DNA of 52,296 nucleotides. Source: Leptolyngbya sp. Prado105. GTDB taxonomy: Bacteria; Cyanobacteriota; Cyanobacteriia; Leptolyngbyales; Leptolyngbyaceae. Shown here one piece after another: positions 17,541 through 26,477 of the stretch (positions are counted from its first letter, which is position 1; each line of letters starts with the position of its first letter). The position numbers were made by a program, and so were the translations under genes. The notes beneath the pieces were generated by a model. That model saw only the letters and a program-made list of their open reading frames with translations, was not told the origin of the DNA and ran no database searches. The DNA lies in NCBI GenBank assembly GCA_025454375.1, contig JALOOO010000006.1, positions 1 to 52,296 of the forward strand. The letters are read 5' to 3'.

Positions 17541-17780
17541 ATGTTGAACGAAATCAAAGCAATCGAACTGTCTGACAACGAATTGGATGTGGTTAGCGGT
17601 GGCGCGATCACGATCGGTGATGTTCAAGGCTATGCTCAAACCGCAGTCAATGACTTCTTCCAAAAGAACATGACCGTAGCACAGCAGACCTTCGCAGGTC
17701 CTAATGGCAGCGGCACAGGTTCGGTGGTGAATCTTGGAATCACGGGTGGGTTTTCTGGGCAAAACATTGTCGTCGGTTAG
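17541..17780 (+). CDS. GG-leader (CTB-type) bacteriocin-like peptide 1
   Basis: A 79-residue precursor starting at ATG 17541 after AAAGGAG. The leader IELSDNELDVVSGG ends in a double Gly, the cleavage signal of C39 peptidase transporters. The mature part starts AITIGDVQGYAQTAVNDFF and contains QKNMTVAQQTFAGPNGSGT, which is shared with the next two genes. It has no Cys, so lanthionine or disulfide formation is excluded. The end is NIVVG. This matches what I know as the CTB family of cyanobacterial bacteriocin-like peptides. It is the first gene of a set of three with 40-80-base gaps, upstream of a dedicated NHLP-type exporter. Its activity is unknown: it may be antibacterial, a signal or a surface peptide. 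Confidence 0.85.
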   Translation: MLNEIKAIELSDNELDVVSGGAITIGDVQGYAQTAVNDFFQKNMTVAQQTFAGPNGSGTGSVVNLGITGGFSGQNIVVG

Positions 17781-17856
17781 TTCATTTTGGGAGGTGAACA
17801 TTCACTTCATCTCCCAAGGTCAATTTTCAATCTATCTAAACTAAGGAGAAACAATC

Positions 17857-18093
17857 ATGTCTGAATTTAACGCGATCGAGCTTTCCGAAACCGAATTAGA
17901 TGCAGTTGCAGGCGGCGCAATTACGATTAGCGATGTTCAAGGCTATGGGCAAACTGCATTCAACGACTTCTTCCAAAAGAACATGACCGTAGCACAGCAA
18001 ACCTTCGCAGGTCCTGGAGGTAGCTTCACTTCATCTGTGACGAACCTGAGCGAAACCAAGACCTCAGCAGGTCAAACCATCGTTGTCGGCTAG
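17857..18093 (+). CDS. GG-leader (CTB-type) bacteriocin-like peptide 2
   Basis: A 78-residue precursor, ATG preceded by AAGGAG. The leader is IELSETELDAVAGG, and the mature part begins AITISDVQGYGQTAFNDFF. The block FFQKNMTVAQQTFAGP is identical in peptide 1. The tails differ: Ser/Thr-rich here (SFTSSVTNLSETKTSAGQ) but again ending IVVG. This pattern of a conserved leader and core block with a variable C-terminal third points to tandem duplication with divergence of the exposed part. It has no Cys. It lies between peptides 1 and 3 in the same direction and is presumably on one transcript with them and exported by the C39 transporter at 21391-23538. Confidence 0.85.
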   Translation: MSEFNAIELSETELDAVAGGAITISDVQGYGQTAFNDFFQKNMTVAQQTFAGPGGSFTSSVTNLSETKTSAGQTIVVG

Positions 18094-18132
18094 TTTGAAA
18101 CATCACCCTCTATATTTACAGGAGAAATCATC

Positions 18133-18378
18133 ATGGAACTCAAATCGAACCTCATTGTTGAATTGTCTGAAACCGAATTGGACAATGTTGCAGGCGGATT
18201 GTCGGTCACTATCGGCGATGTGGGCGGATTTTCTCAGACTTCTGGCAATGGATTTACCCAGAAAGGAATGACGATCGCTCAACAAACCTTTGCCGGACCA
18301 AACGGCAGCGGAACCGCTTCGGCTTTCGACTTCAAATTCATTGACACCTTTGCAGCACAGAGCCTTGCTGCAAGCTAA
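18133..18378 (+). CDS. GG-leader (CTB-type) bacteriocin-like peptide 3
   Basis: An 81-residue precursor with ACAGGAG before the ATG. The leader is VELSETELDNVAGG. The mature part is SVTIGDVGGFSQTSGNGFT then QKGMTIAQQTFAGPNGSGT, clearly related to peptides 1 and 2 but the most diverged of the three. Its C-terminus (FDFKFIDTFAAQSLAAS) lacks the IVVG ending. It has no Cys. A strong intrinsic terminator follows 24 bases after the stop, so the three paralogues form a transcription unit that can be made in excess over the downstream export genes. Confidence 0.83.
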   Translation: MELKSNLIVELSETELDNVAGGLSVTIGDVGGFSQTSGNGFTQKGMTIAQQTFAGPNGSGTASAFDFKFIDTFAAQSLAAS

Positions 18379-18402
18379 ATCTGATTCCGCTCTGTAATCC
18401 TC

Positions 18403-18437
18403 AAATCTCCGATTTCTTCAAGGAATCGGAGATTTTT
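18403..18437 (+). terminator. Intrinsic terminator after the three paralogous peptides
   Basis: A perfect 12-base stem (AAATCTCCGATT at 18403-18414 with AATCGGAGATTT at 18424-18435) and 9-base loop run into a T tract (18433-18437). It separates the peptide genes from the fourth peptide and the export genes. Read-through would set the precursor-to-exporter ratio. Confidence 0.8.
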
Positions 18438-18504
18438 CTCACAAGTTGCATCACTTCTTAGCCTACAGAACTAATGTTATCGCAGCAATCATGGAGAAAG
18501 CACA

Positions 18505-18792
18505 ATGAATGACGACCACGCTCACCTGTGCCGAAGGCAACGCGATCTGTCTGAACTTTCGGAAGCAGAACTCGACCAAATTTCAGGCGGAATCGACATT
18601 TTTCTATCCGGTTCCTTCTTTGATCAACAGCTAAATTTCTCTCGGCGAGGTCGGCGCAGACGCAGAAATTCACAAGGCTCCTCTAGCTCATTTTCTTCTG
18701 CTTTTCAGTTCGCAGGTTCTGGCTTTAATTCTGTCGAAGATGTCTTAGCCGTTCTTAGAGGACTCGCCAATCTATTCGGTAGAAGAAGCTAA
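18505..18792 (+). CDS. Arg-rich GG-leader peptide precursor
   Basis: A 95-residue ORF with GGAGAAAG before the ATG. The leader DLSELSEAELDQISGG has the same double-Gly signal as peptides 1-3, but the mature part is unrelated: GIDIFLSGSFFDQQLNF, then a very basic run (SRRGRRRRRNSQG), a Ser/Phe-rich stretch and VEDVLAVLRGLANLF. It lies after the terminator and 40 bases before the tandem-cNMP-domain gene, so it belongs with the export genes rather than the peptide set. The basic segment could be a cationic antimicrobial region or could bind acidic polymers. I do not recognise the family beyond the leader. Confidence 0.75.
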   Translation: MNDDHAHLCRRQRDLSELSEAELDQISGGIDIFLSGSFFDQQLNFSRRGRRRRRNSQGSSSSFSSAFQFAGSGFNSVEDVLAVLRGLANLFGRRS

Positions 18793-18832
18793 GCACTCTT
18801 CTTCATCGTTCACTCGAATCGGGAGTTACCCC

Positions 18833-19924
18833 ATGACAGAAATCCTCCTTAAGGAGCTAAGTAATCAAGACATTGACTGGCTGATTGCCGCAGGCTACCA
18901 ATCTGAAATCGAAGCGAATACCGTTCTCATTCAACCAGGGCAACCCCTAGAAGAGTTTCATATTTTACTAGAAGGAAGATTAGCCGTTTCGCTAGCTCAA
19001 GCCGAGCAAAACCCGCTAGGACGAGCCTTTGCTGCCTTAGAAGGAGGGCATCTCATAGGGCGCGAAATTGCACAACTCTCAAGCGGTGAAATTGTTGGAG
19101 AAATCCCTTTTCTCGAAGCCTATACGCCCTCAACAACTATTCGGGCTGTCACTCGATCGAAGATCTTATCGATTGCGCGATCGCAGCTTCTACAAAAGCT
19201 CGAACAAGATTCTGGGTTTGCTGCCCATCTTTATCGTGCAAGTGCTGTCTTACTAGCAAGTCGCCTCGAACAGATGATGCACCAGCTTGGGCGCAGTACT
19301 GTTGTGCTAAGCCAACCGCAACTGAGAGAAGCGCTGATTGTGTTTGCGGAATTGCATGATAGTGACATTGACTGGCTGATTGCCGCAGGACGAGTGCATC
19401 AAATTGCCGCAGGAACGATTTTAATTCGACGAAATCGACCGATTGAAGCACTGCATATTTTGCTTGATGGTGCAATTGCACTGACGACTTCTGAAGAGGA
19501 GAACAATCCATTAGCGACAGTGTTCTCGAATTTAGAAGAAAATCCAGCGATCGAGAAGGAGTTTGCAAGGCTTTCGCGGGGCGACATCATTGGAGAAACG
19601 CCTTTTGTTGAGGCGCAATCTCTGAGTGTGAATGTGCGAGCGGTTAAAGCATCTCAAGTTCTCTCAATCCCTCAGTGGCGGCTGTCTGCGAAGTTACTTC
19701 ATGACATCGGCTTTGCTGCAAGGTTCTATCGAGTACTGGCAATGTTACTTGCAGATAAGCAGCAAGCGATCGTCTCGCGTTTAGGGTATGGCAGGTTGAG
19801 CTACAGCCAGGGGCAATCTCTCAATTCTAGCTATGCGAACGAGTTGAGTAGTCATTTTCTGACGCAAATGGCACTGGCTGGAGCGCGGTTTGAATGGATG
19901 CTGCAAAGAATTCGGATTAACTAA
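18833..19924 (+). CDS. Tandem cyclic-nucleotide-binding-like domain protein of the NHLP locus
   Basis: A 363-residue protein with two copies of a CRP/cNMP-type beta-roll. Each starts DIDWLIAAG (near residues 14 and 178) and contains FHILLEGRLAV or LHILLDGAIAL and then a GEIVGEIPFLEA or GDIIGETPFVEA turn. In both copies the Arg that binds the cyclic phosphate in true cNMP sites (PR-A-A in the phosphate-binding cassette) is missing: the first reads TPSTTIRAV and the second SLSVNVRAV. Canonical cAMP or cGMP binding is therefore unlikely. It has no DNA-binding domain. Proteins of this type occur in cyanobacterial NHLP-type bacteriocin loci. Its place before the HlyD-like gene (13-base gap) suggests a role in export or its control. 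Confidence 0.75.
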   Translation: MTEILLKELSNQDIDWLIAAGYQSEIEANTVLIQPGQPLEEFHILLEGRLAVSLAQAEQNPLGRAFAALEGGHLIGREIAQLSSGEIVGEIPFLEAYTPSTTIRAVTRSKILSIARSQLLQKLEQDSGFAAHLYRASAVLLASRLEQMMHQLGRSTVVLSQPQLREALIVFAELHDSDIDWLIAAGRVHQIAAGTILIRRNRPIEALHILLDGAIALTTSEEENNPLATVFSNLEENPAIEKEFARLSRGDIIGETPFVEAQSLSVNVRAVKASQVLSIPQWRLSAKLLHDIGFAARFYRVLAMLLADKQQAIVSRLGYGRLSYSQGQSLNSSYANELSSHFLTQMALAGARFEWMLQRIRIN

Positions 19925-19937
19925 AGGGGTTAAGGTC

Positions 19938-21389
19938 ATGGTCACAGAGCAAAAGGCACAGAAAACAACCCTCTTTCGCAAAGAAGCATTAGCACGAGTT
20001 GCTTCTCCTGAAAGACTGGATCAATTCGTTCAGGTTGTTAGTCCGCAACGATGGCTTTCTTTGATTGCACTGGGTTCTCTCGTTGTAGCAGGTGCAACTT
20101 GGAGCGTTTTGGGGAGAGTTCCCATTACAGTGACAGGGCGGGGAGTACTTGCTTATCCAAGTAAGGTGACCACTGTTCAGGCACAAAGTTCTGGGCGAAT
20201 TCTAGCACTGATGGTGCAAGTTGGTGACTCTGTGAAAAAAGGACAAATTCTAGCCACGATCGATCAGTCAGAATTAGAAAGTCAACTTAAGCTAGCACAA
20301 GAAAAATTAGCACAGCTAAAAGTTCAGGATCAAACCGCTACCTCAGTTCAGACCCAGCGAAATTCGGTTGAAAAAATCGCGATCGCACAGCAGCGTCAAA
20401 CCCTTCAACAGAGCTTAAGCACCGTTCAATCTCTCTCGCCTATTTTGAGAGAAAAGGGGTTAGATGCGATTCAGCGCGAACGGCAAAAGCTCCAAGAACG
20501 CTTACAAACACTTCGAGAAATGGTTCCCGTCTACAAGCAGCGATGGGAACAGCGACAGGCGATTCTCACGCAAGGTGCAATTACGAGAGATGTTGCCCTG
20601 CAAGCTCAACAAGACTATCTCAACTCTCAAGCACAAATTAGTGAAGTCGAATCTCAACTCAAACAACTTGATGTCAAAGAAACCGATGCTCAACGAGAAT
20701 ATCTGCGCAATGTGAATCAAGCAGATGAGCTACAAGCTCAAATGAAAGCATTAGATAGTCGAGTTGCCGGACAAGTCGAGCAAGATTTAGCAACCGATAC
20801 CAATCGTCAAAAAGAAATTCAAGAAACACAGCGACTAATCACTCAGCTAGAGCAACAACTCAAGCAGAATAGTCAGATTATTAGTGACTATTCTGGGCGA
20901 GTTTTAGAACTCACCGCAAAGCCAGGACAACGACTTGAACCGGGTGCAGGAATTGGCACGATCGCAGCACAAGCAGACACTGCTCAACTGATGAATATTG
21001 CCTTTCTCCCCGTGAGTGAAGGCAAGAAACTGAAACCCGGAATGTCCGTCCAGATTACGCCAACTACTGTGAAACGTGAAGAGCTAGGTGGAATCAAAGG
21101 CAAGGTCAAAACCATCTCTGCTTATCCCGTCACCCAGCAAGGAATTGCAAGCCTAATTGGCAATCCTGACATCCTACCGAATTTGATCTCTGAAGGCGCA
21201 CATCTCGCTGTCCTTGCTGAACCTCAGACTGACGAATCGACTCCTAGCGGCTATCGGTGGTCATCTTCAAAAGGAACCACACAAAAGCTCACTCCAGGCA
21301 CAACCACGAGTGTAAGAATCACGATCGAAGAACGCGCTCCGATCAGCTTTGTTCTCCCCATCCTCAAATCTTGGACAGGAATGAATTGA
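19938..21389 (+). CDS. NHLP bacteriocin system secretion protein (HlyD/MFP family)
   Basis: ATG 19938 gives 483 residues (MVTEQKAQKTTLFRKEALAR). An earlier ATG at 19890 would overlap the previous gene and is less likely. One membrane segment (WLSLIALGSLVVAGATWSVL) is followed by a biotinyl-lipoyl-like half (VQAQSSGRILALMVQVGDSV), a long coiled coil (about residues 95-310, Gln-rich) and the second half (SGRVLELTAKPGQRLEPGAG). A beta-barrel region with LKPGMSVQITPTTVKREELG follows. This is the periplasmic adaptor of a type-1-like export complex, linking the ABC transporter to the outer membrane. The ABC gene starts 1 base after its stop. Confidence 0.9.
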   Translation: MVTEQKAQKTTLFRKEALARVASPERLDQFVQVVSPQRWLSLIALGSLVVAGATWSVLGRVPITVTGRGVLAYPSKVTTVQAQSSGRILALMVQVGDSVKKGQILATIDQSELESQLKLAQEKLAQLKVQDQTATSVQTQRNSVEKIAIAQQRQTLQQSLSTVQSLSPILREKGLDAIQRERQKLQERLQTLREMVPVYKQRWEQRQAILTQGAITRDVALQAQQDYLNSQAQISEVESQLKQLDVKETDAQREYLRNVNQADELQAQMKALDSRVAGQVEQDLATDTNRQKEIQETQRLITQLEQQLKQNSQIISDYSGRVLELTAKPGQRLEPGAGIGTIAAQADTAQLMNIAFLPVSEGKKLKPGMSVQITPTTVKREELGGIKGKVKTISAYPVTQQGIASLIGNPDILPNLISEGAHLAVLAEPQTDESTPSGYRWSSSKGTTQKLTPGTTTSVRITIEERAPISFVLPILKSWTGMN

Positions 21390-21390
21390 T

Positions 21391-23538
21391 ATGACTCAGC
21401 GATTGCGCCGCACCCCCACTCTACTACAAATGGAGGCAGTGGAATGTGGATCTGCCGCTTTAGGAATGATTTTGAGCTATTACGGGCGGATTGTTCCGTT
21501 ACCTGAATTGCGCGAGGCTTGCGGCGTTTCGCGCGATGGCAGTAAAGCCTCAAATATTCTCAATGCTGCGCGAAGCTATGGACTACAAGCAAAAGGCTTT
21601 AAGGTCGATCTCACCGGACTGCAAGAACTCGCTTGCCCTTACATCGTCTTTTGGAACTTCAATCATTTTTTAGTCGTTGAAGGCTTCAAGCAGCAGCGCG
21701 TCTATCTCAATGATCCCGCGACAGGTTCTAGAACCGTCTCTTTAGACGAATTTAGCGAAGCTTTTACAGGAGTCGTTTTAGTTTTTGAGCCGGGTGAAGC
21801 TTTTGAGAAAGGAGGACAAAGATCAAATCTCGCAATGGCTCTATGGGAGAGATTGCGAAACTCGATCGGTTCATTACTTTTCGCGGTGATTGTTGGGTTT
21901 CTCCTAGTTCTGCCTGGGTTAGCAATGCCAGCATTTTCGCAGGTCTTCATTGATCAGATTTTGATTCAAGGGCGGGAAGATTGGTTGCGTCCTTTAGTCA
22001 TTGGCATGATGTTTACCGCGATTCTGACAGGGTTACTGACGCGCTTGCAGCTTCAACTTTTGCGCCGAATGCAGATCAAGCTTGCCATGTCGATGTCGAG
22101 TCAGTTTCTGTGGCATATTTTGCATTTACCTGTAAGCTTTTATGATCAGAGATTTTCAGGAGAAATTAGTAGTCGGATTCAACTCAACGATCGATTAGCA
22201 AGTCTCCTATCGGGTCAGCTTGCAACCACCGTGATTTCCGGGGGGATGGTCATATTTTACGCAATTGTCATGCTGCAATACGATCGGATTCTCACCCTGA
22301 TTGGCATTGTTTTCGTCCTGGTTAATCTGCTCTCACTGCGCTGGGTTGGACGACAGCGAGCCGATGCCAATGTGCGACTCATGCAAGAACAAGGAAAAGT
22401 CGGTGGCGTTGCGATCGCAGGGCTACAAAGTATGGAGACGCTGAAAGCTTCTGGATTAGAATCGGACTTTTTCGCCCGTTGGGCAGGGTACTATGCCAAA
22501 GCGATGAATGTCCGTCAAGAAATGGGCAGCTTGAATCTAAAACTAGGAACACTACCCGGATTTCTCTCTGGCTTATCTTCGATGCTGCTGCTTGCCGTTG
22601 GAGGGCTGAGAGTCATGGATGGTGCGCTGAGTATTGGGATGCTGGTCGCGTTTCAATCCCTGATGCAGCAGTTTATGCAGCCTGTGAATCAATTAATTAG
22701 CTTAGGATCAGACTTACAAGAGCTAGAAGGAAACTTAAACCGATTGGACGATGTGTTGAGCAATCCAACTGAAACGATTACAGAACGTTCTAGCAGTTTA
22801 CCTGCACAGCCGAAGTTACAAGGCTATCTAGAACTACGGAATCTCACATTTGGCTACAACCGCACGACCGCGCCTTTAATTGAAAATTTTAATTTATCCC
22901 TCAGCCCCGGTCAGAGAGTTGCATTAGTCGGGGGAAGCGGCTCTGGGAAATCCACGATCGCGAAACTGGTCGCAGGACTCTATCAACCTTGGGCAGGAGA
23001 AATCTACTTTGACGGAGAAGCAAATTTACCCAGAGCTATCTTTTCTAACTCAGTTGCAATGGTAGAGCAAGACATTGTACTTTTTGCGGGATCAGTTCGC
23101 GATAATTTGACCCTGTGGGATTCGACAATTCCTGATCGCAATTTAGTTCAAGCTTGCCGGGATGCTGCGATTCACGAGGTCATTTTATCGCTACCGGGAG
23201 GTTACAGTGCCAACTTACTTGAAGGTGCAACCAATCTCAGCGGTGGGCAACGGCAACGGTTAGAAATTGCGCGAGCGTTAGTCAATAATCCCTCGATCGT
23301 GATCATGGATGAAGCCACGAGTGCATTGGATACCGAAACTGAAAAAATAATTGACTACAACTTACGACTTCGCGGCTGTACTTGCTTAGTTGTAGCGCAT
23401 CGGCTGAGTACAATTCGCGACTGTGACGAGATCATTGTATTTGAGCGTGGCAGAGTCGTACAGCGCGGCACCCCTGAGCAGCTACAACAAGTCGAAGGCG
23501 CATATTTGGATCTCATCAGAAGTGAAGGAAAGGGATAA
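21391..23538 (+). CDS. NHLP-family bacteriocin export ABC transporter with C39 peptidase
   Basis: A 715-residue protein with three domains in order. The C39 peptidase (residues 1-130) has its catalytic triad at Cys19 (AVECGSAALGMI), His92 (FNHFLVVEG) and Asp108 (LNDPATGSR). A six-helix permease follows from about 150 to 440, and then the ATPase with Walker A GGSGSGKST around 514-522, signature NLSGGQRQRLEIARAL, Walker B IVIMDEATSALD and H-loop VVAHRLST. All key residues are intact. It should cut the double-Gly leaders of the four nearby peptides and pump them out together with the HlyD-like adaptor. The next gene starts 2 bases after its stop. Confidence 0.95.
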   Translation: MTQRLRRTPTLLQMEAVECGSAALGMILSYYGRIVPLPELREACGVSRDGSKASNILNAARSYGLQAKGFKVDLTGLQELACPYIVFWNFNHFLVVEGFKQQRVYLNDPATGSRTVSLDEFSEAFTGVVLVFEPGEAFEKGGQRSNLAMALWERLRNSIGSLLFAVIVGFLLVLPGLAMPAFSQVFIDQILIQGREDWLRPLVIGMMFTAILTGLLTRLQLQLLRRMQIKLAMSMSSQFLWHILHLPVSFYDQRFSGEISSRIQLNDRLASLLSGQLATTVISGGMVIFYAIVMLQYDRILTLIGIVFVLVNLLSLRWVGRQRADANVRLMQEQGKVGGVAIAGLQSMETLKASGLESDFFARWAGYYAKAMNVRQEMGSLNLKLGTLPGFLSGLSSMLLLAVGGLRVMDGALSIGMLVAFQSLMQQFMQPVNQLISLGSDLQELEGNLNRLDDVLSNPTETITERSSSLPAQPKLQGYLELRNLTFGYNRTTAPLIENFNLSLSPGQRVALVGGSGSGKSTIAKLVAGLYQPWAGEIYFDGEANLPRAIFSNSVAMVEQDIVLFAGSVRDNLTLWDSTIPDRNLVQACRDAAIHEVILSLPGGYSANLLEGATNLSGGQRQRLEIARALVNNPSIVIMDEATSALDTETEKIIDYNLRLRGCTCLVVAHRLSTIRDCDEIIVFERGRVVQRGTPEQLQQVEGAYLDLIRSEGKG

Positions 23539-23540
23539 CG

Positions 23541-26477
23541 ATGCTAGCAGAACAGACCTCACAAAATTCTTACTTTCTCAAAAGTAATGAGCCATTACTC
23601 CTCAATGATCGAGACACCATCTGGCTTGTCCAGTCCGGTTCATTTGCAATCTTCGCGATCGCAGTCGAACATGGCACACCCAAAGGAAAACGCCGCTACC
23701 TATTTAGTATCAAAGCAGGCGAAGCAATGTTCTGTGCAAAGCTTCAAACCGCAGGCATTCAGCATCAATTAATGGCAGTCGCCTTAGAAAACGTTGAACT
23801 TATCGCGCTCAAATCACCAGAAATCTCAACGTTCAATTTTCAACCTGAGACAGACGAGCAGCGAAGCAGAAAAAAAATGCTTGAAAGTAATCCTCTCACC
23901 CATTGGAGCCGCACAGAATTCCTCGATCGCTGGATTGATCACTTAGGCTCTGCCCTTGCAGAAATTGCTTCACCGAAGCTACCCACTCCATTCGAGCCAA
24001 CAGGATGCGGCATTCTAGCAGAGGGTGAAATCTTCCAGCCAACACAGGTCATCTGGGCGCGAATCCTTCAAGGACGAGCAAAGCTGCTAGGGCGACTCGA
24101 CCTCACATTCGACACCGAACGAATTCCACTTCAAATGAACCTATGGCTCAGTGCCATAGATGTCGTCGAAATAGATTACCACACGACTCAGAGCATTACA
24201 GACGAGAAAATTCTACTCAACGGAATCCATCAACTACAACTCCTGGTCTTACAAATCATTCAATCTCTTGAGCAAGACGAATTACAACAAGAGTTAAAAC
24301 GTTTTGAAGCGAGAGAAAACTTAAACAGTCAAGCAATTTTAACGACGCTTTGCGATTTTTCGACCGTTTTTGAACCAGACTCCCCCGCAAGCGAAGCCCT
24401 CAAACCCGCACCCAGCCCAGAAGAAGCCTTACTCATCGCAGCAGGCGCAGTAGGACGATCGCTCAACATTACAATCTTACCTCCTGCAAAATCAGAGGAT
24501 TTACAACGAGTCCGAGATCCATTAGACGCAATTACACGAGCCTCTCGAATCCGAATGCGAAGAATTACCTTACGCGATCAATGGTGGACTCAAGACAATG
24601 GCGCACTACTAGGCTACACGATCGAAGGTGAACGCCCGATCGCATTAATTCCCATTTCAGAAAATCGATACGAGATGATCGACCCCTTAGAGCAGACTCG
24701 GCGCATCTGCGATCGTAAAACTGTTTTATCCCTTTCTCCAACCGCTTACACTTTCTATCGTCCTCTACCCGAACCGTTGAAAGCCCTGAATTTACTCCAA
24801 TTCGCAACTCAGGGACACTTAAAAGAACTCATTACGATCGTCGTCACTGGAATCGCAGCAACTTTACTGGGAATGATCACCCCCCAAGCAACCGCAATTC
24901 TGATTGACCAAGCAATCCCTGATGCAAACCGCTCAATTCTACTTCAAGTCACACTTGGATTACTTGCAACTGCTTTAGGAACCACATTATTTCAGCTTAC
25001 ACAAAGCATTGCAACGATGCGATTAGAAACATTTGCCGATTCAACCACTCAAGCCGCAGTCTGGGATCGACTCCTCAATCTGAAAGTGTCATTCTTTCGA
25101 GACTATTCTGTTGGAGATCTCAGTGCGAGAGTCTCTATCATTGGGCAAATTCGCCAGAAGCTCAGTGGAACCATTTTAAAGAGCTTATTTTCGAGTCTAT
25201 TCTCACTGTTAAATTTAGGGTTGCTCTTCTACTACAGCGTCCCCCTTGCATGGATTGCTCTCTGTGTCGCATTCCTCAACATTACAGTCACGATTATCGC
25301 TGGAGTCCTCACACTCAAGCAAGTTCGACCCTTACTCGATCGACAAGGGCAACTCTTCGGCACAATGGTACAACTGATCAACGGCATTGCAAAATTTCGA
25401 GTCGCAGGAGCCGAGCCGAGAGCCTTTGCCCATTGGGGGCAATCCTACCGACAGCAATTAAAACTAACACTCAGCACAGAAGCGATCGAAGACAATCTTA
25501 CCGTGATCAATCATGTGCTTTCCGCTTTGACTCCTGCCATTCTGTTTGCTTGCTCTACCTACTTGATCCAGCATTCCCAATCCTTCACGACCGGGACATT
25601 TCTTGCCTTTAACACAGCCTTTGGAACCTTTATTGGAGGTGCAACAACCTTAAGTACAACCGTCGTCGATATTCTAGAAATTCTGCCTCTATGGGAGCGA
25701 GCGCAGCCCATTTTACAAGCTAGCCCAGAAGTCGATTCTATCAAATCCGCAGATCCAGGTCGGCTTTCAGGCAGAATCGAACTCGATCGCATCATGTTTC
25801 GCTATCGTGACGACGGAGCCATGATTCTAAATGATGTCAGCTTACAAGCAGAGCCAGGACAGTTTATAGCACTAGTCGGAGCCTCTGGGAGTGGGAAGTC
25901 TACACTACTTCGATTGTTACTAGGATTTGACATGCCCGAATCAGGGGTCATTCGATTTGATGGACAGGATTTAGCTGGGTTAGATATTCATGCGGTTCGG
26001 CGACAGCTTGGAGTCGTTTTGCAAAATAGTCGAGTCATGGCAGCCTCAATCTTTGAGAACATTGCGAGTAATGCGCTCATTAGTATGGACGAAGCTTGGG
26101 AAGCAGCACGGATGTCAGGATTTTCAGAAGACATTGCTGCAATGCCCATGGGAATGCACACTGTAATCAGCGAAGGCGGCACAAATCTATCTGGTGGACA
26201 GAGACAACGATTGCTCATTGCCCGTGCTTTAGCTCTGCGCCCAAGAATTCTGCTCTTTGATGAAGCGACGAGTGCCTTGGACAATCGCACTCAAGCGATC
26301 GTGAGTGAGAGCTTAGAGCGCTTGAATGTAACACGAATCGTGGTTGCCCATCGTCTTAGCACCATTCGCAATGCTGATAAAATTTATGTCCTAGCGAATG
26401 GGCGACTCGTTCAATGTGGAAATTTTGATCAGCTTGCCAGTCAGGATGGAATGTTTCGGCAGTTAATCATTTTCTAG
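23541..26477 (+). CDS. NHLP bacteriocin export ABC transporter permease/ATPase subunit (second subunit)
   Basis: A 978-residue protein. The N-terminal half (to about 420) lacks a peptidase and instead has a cNMP-like or cupin-like beta region (SNEPLLLNDRDTIWLVQSG, then IKAGEAMFCAK) and a long adaptor segment. The permease region runs from about 430 to 710 (LLGMITPQATAILIDQAIPD is the first helix). The ATPase has Walker A GASGSGKST near 780, NLSGGQRQRLLIARAL, ILLFDEATSALD and VVAHRLST. This is the long partner typical of NHLP-type systems and probably forms a heterodimer with the C39 transporter. It is the last gene of the plus-strand locus; a weak terminator-like hairpin follows. Confidence 0.92.
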   Translation: MLAEQTSQNSYFLKSNEPLLLNDRDTIWLVQSGSFAIFAIAVEHGTPKGKRRYLFSIKAGEAMFCAKLQTAGIQHQLMAVALENVELIALKSPEISTFNFQPETDEQRSRKKMLESNPLTHWSRTEFLDRWIDHLGSALAEIASPKLPTPFEPTGCGILAEGEIFQPTQVIWARILQGRAKLLGRLDLTFDTERIPLQMNLWLSAIDVVEIDYHTTQSITDEKILLNGIHQLQLLVLQIIQSLEQDELQQELKRFEARENLNSQAILTTLCDFSTVFEPDSPASEALKPAPSPEEALLIAAGAVGRSLNITILPPAKSEDLQRVRDPLDAITRASRIRMRRITLRDQWWTQDNGALLGYTIEGERPIALIPISENRYEMIDPLEQTRRICDRKTVLSLSPTAYTFYRPLPEPLKALNLLQFATQGHLKELITIVVTGIAATLLGMITPQATAILIDQAIPDANRSILLQVTLGLLATALGTTLFQLTQSIATMRLETFADSTTQAAVWDRLLNLKVSFFRDYSVGDLSARVSIIGQIRQKLSGTILKSLFSSLFSLLNLGLLFYYSVPLAWIALCVAFLNITVTIIAGVLTLKQVRPLLDRQGQLFGTMVQLINGIAKFRVAGAEPRAFAHWGQSYRQQLKLTLSTEAIEDNLTVINHVLSALTPAILFACSTYLIQHSQSFTTGTFLAFNTAFGTFIGGATTLSTTVVDILEILPLWERAQPILQASPEVDSIKSADPGRLSGRIELDRIMFRYRDDGAMILNDVSLQAEPGQFIALVGASGSGKSTLLRLLLGFDMPESGVIRFDGQDLAGLDIHAVRRQLGVVLQNSRVMAASIFENIASNALISMDEAWEAARMSGFSEDIAAMPMGMHTVISEGGTNLSGGQRQRLLIARALALRPRILLFDEATSALDNRTQAIVSESLERLNVTRIVVAHRLSTIRNADKIYVLANGRLVQCGNFDQLASQDGMFRQLIIF

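Noticed and set aside
18833-19924. CRP-type transcription factor
   Set aside because: No helix-turn-helix region; two sensor-like domains only.
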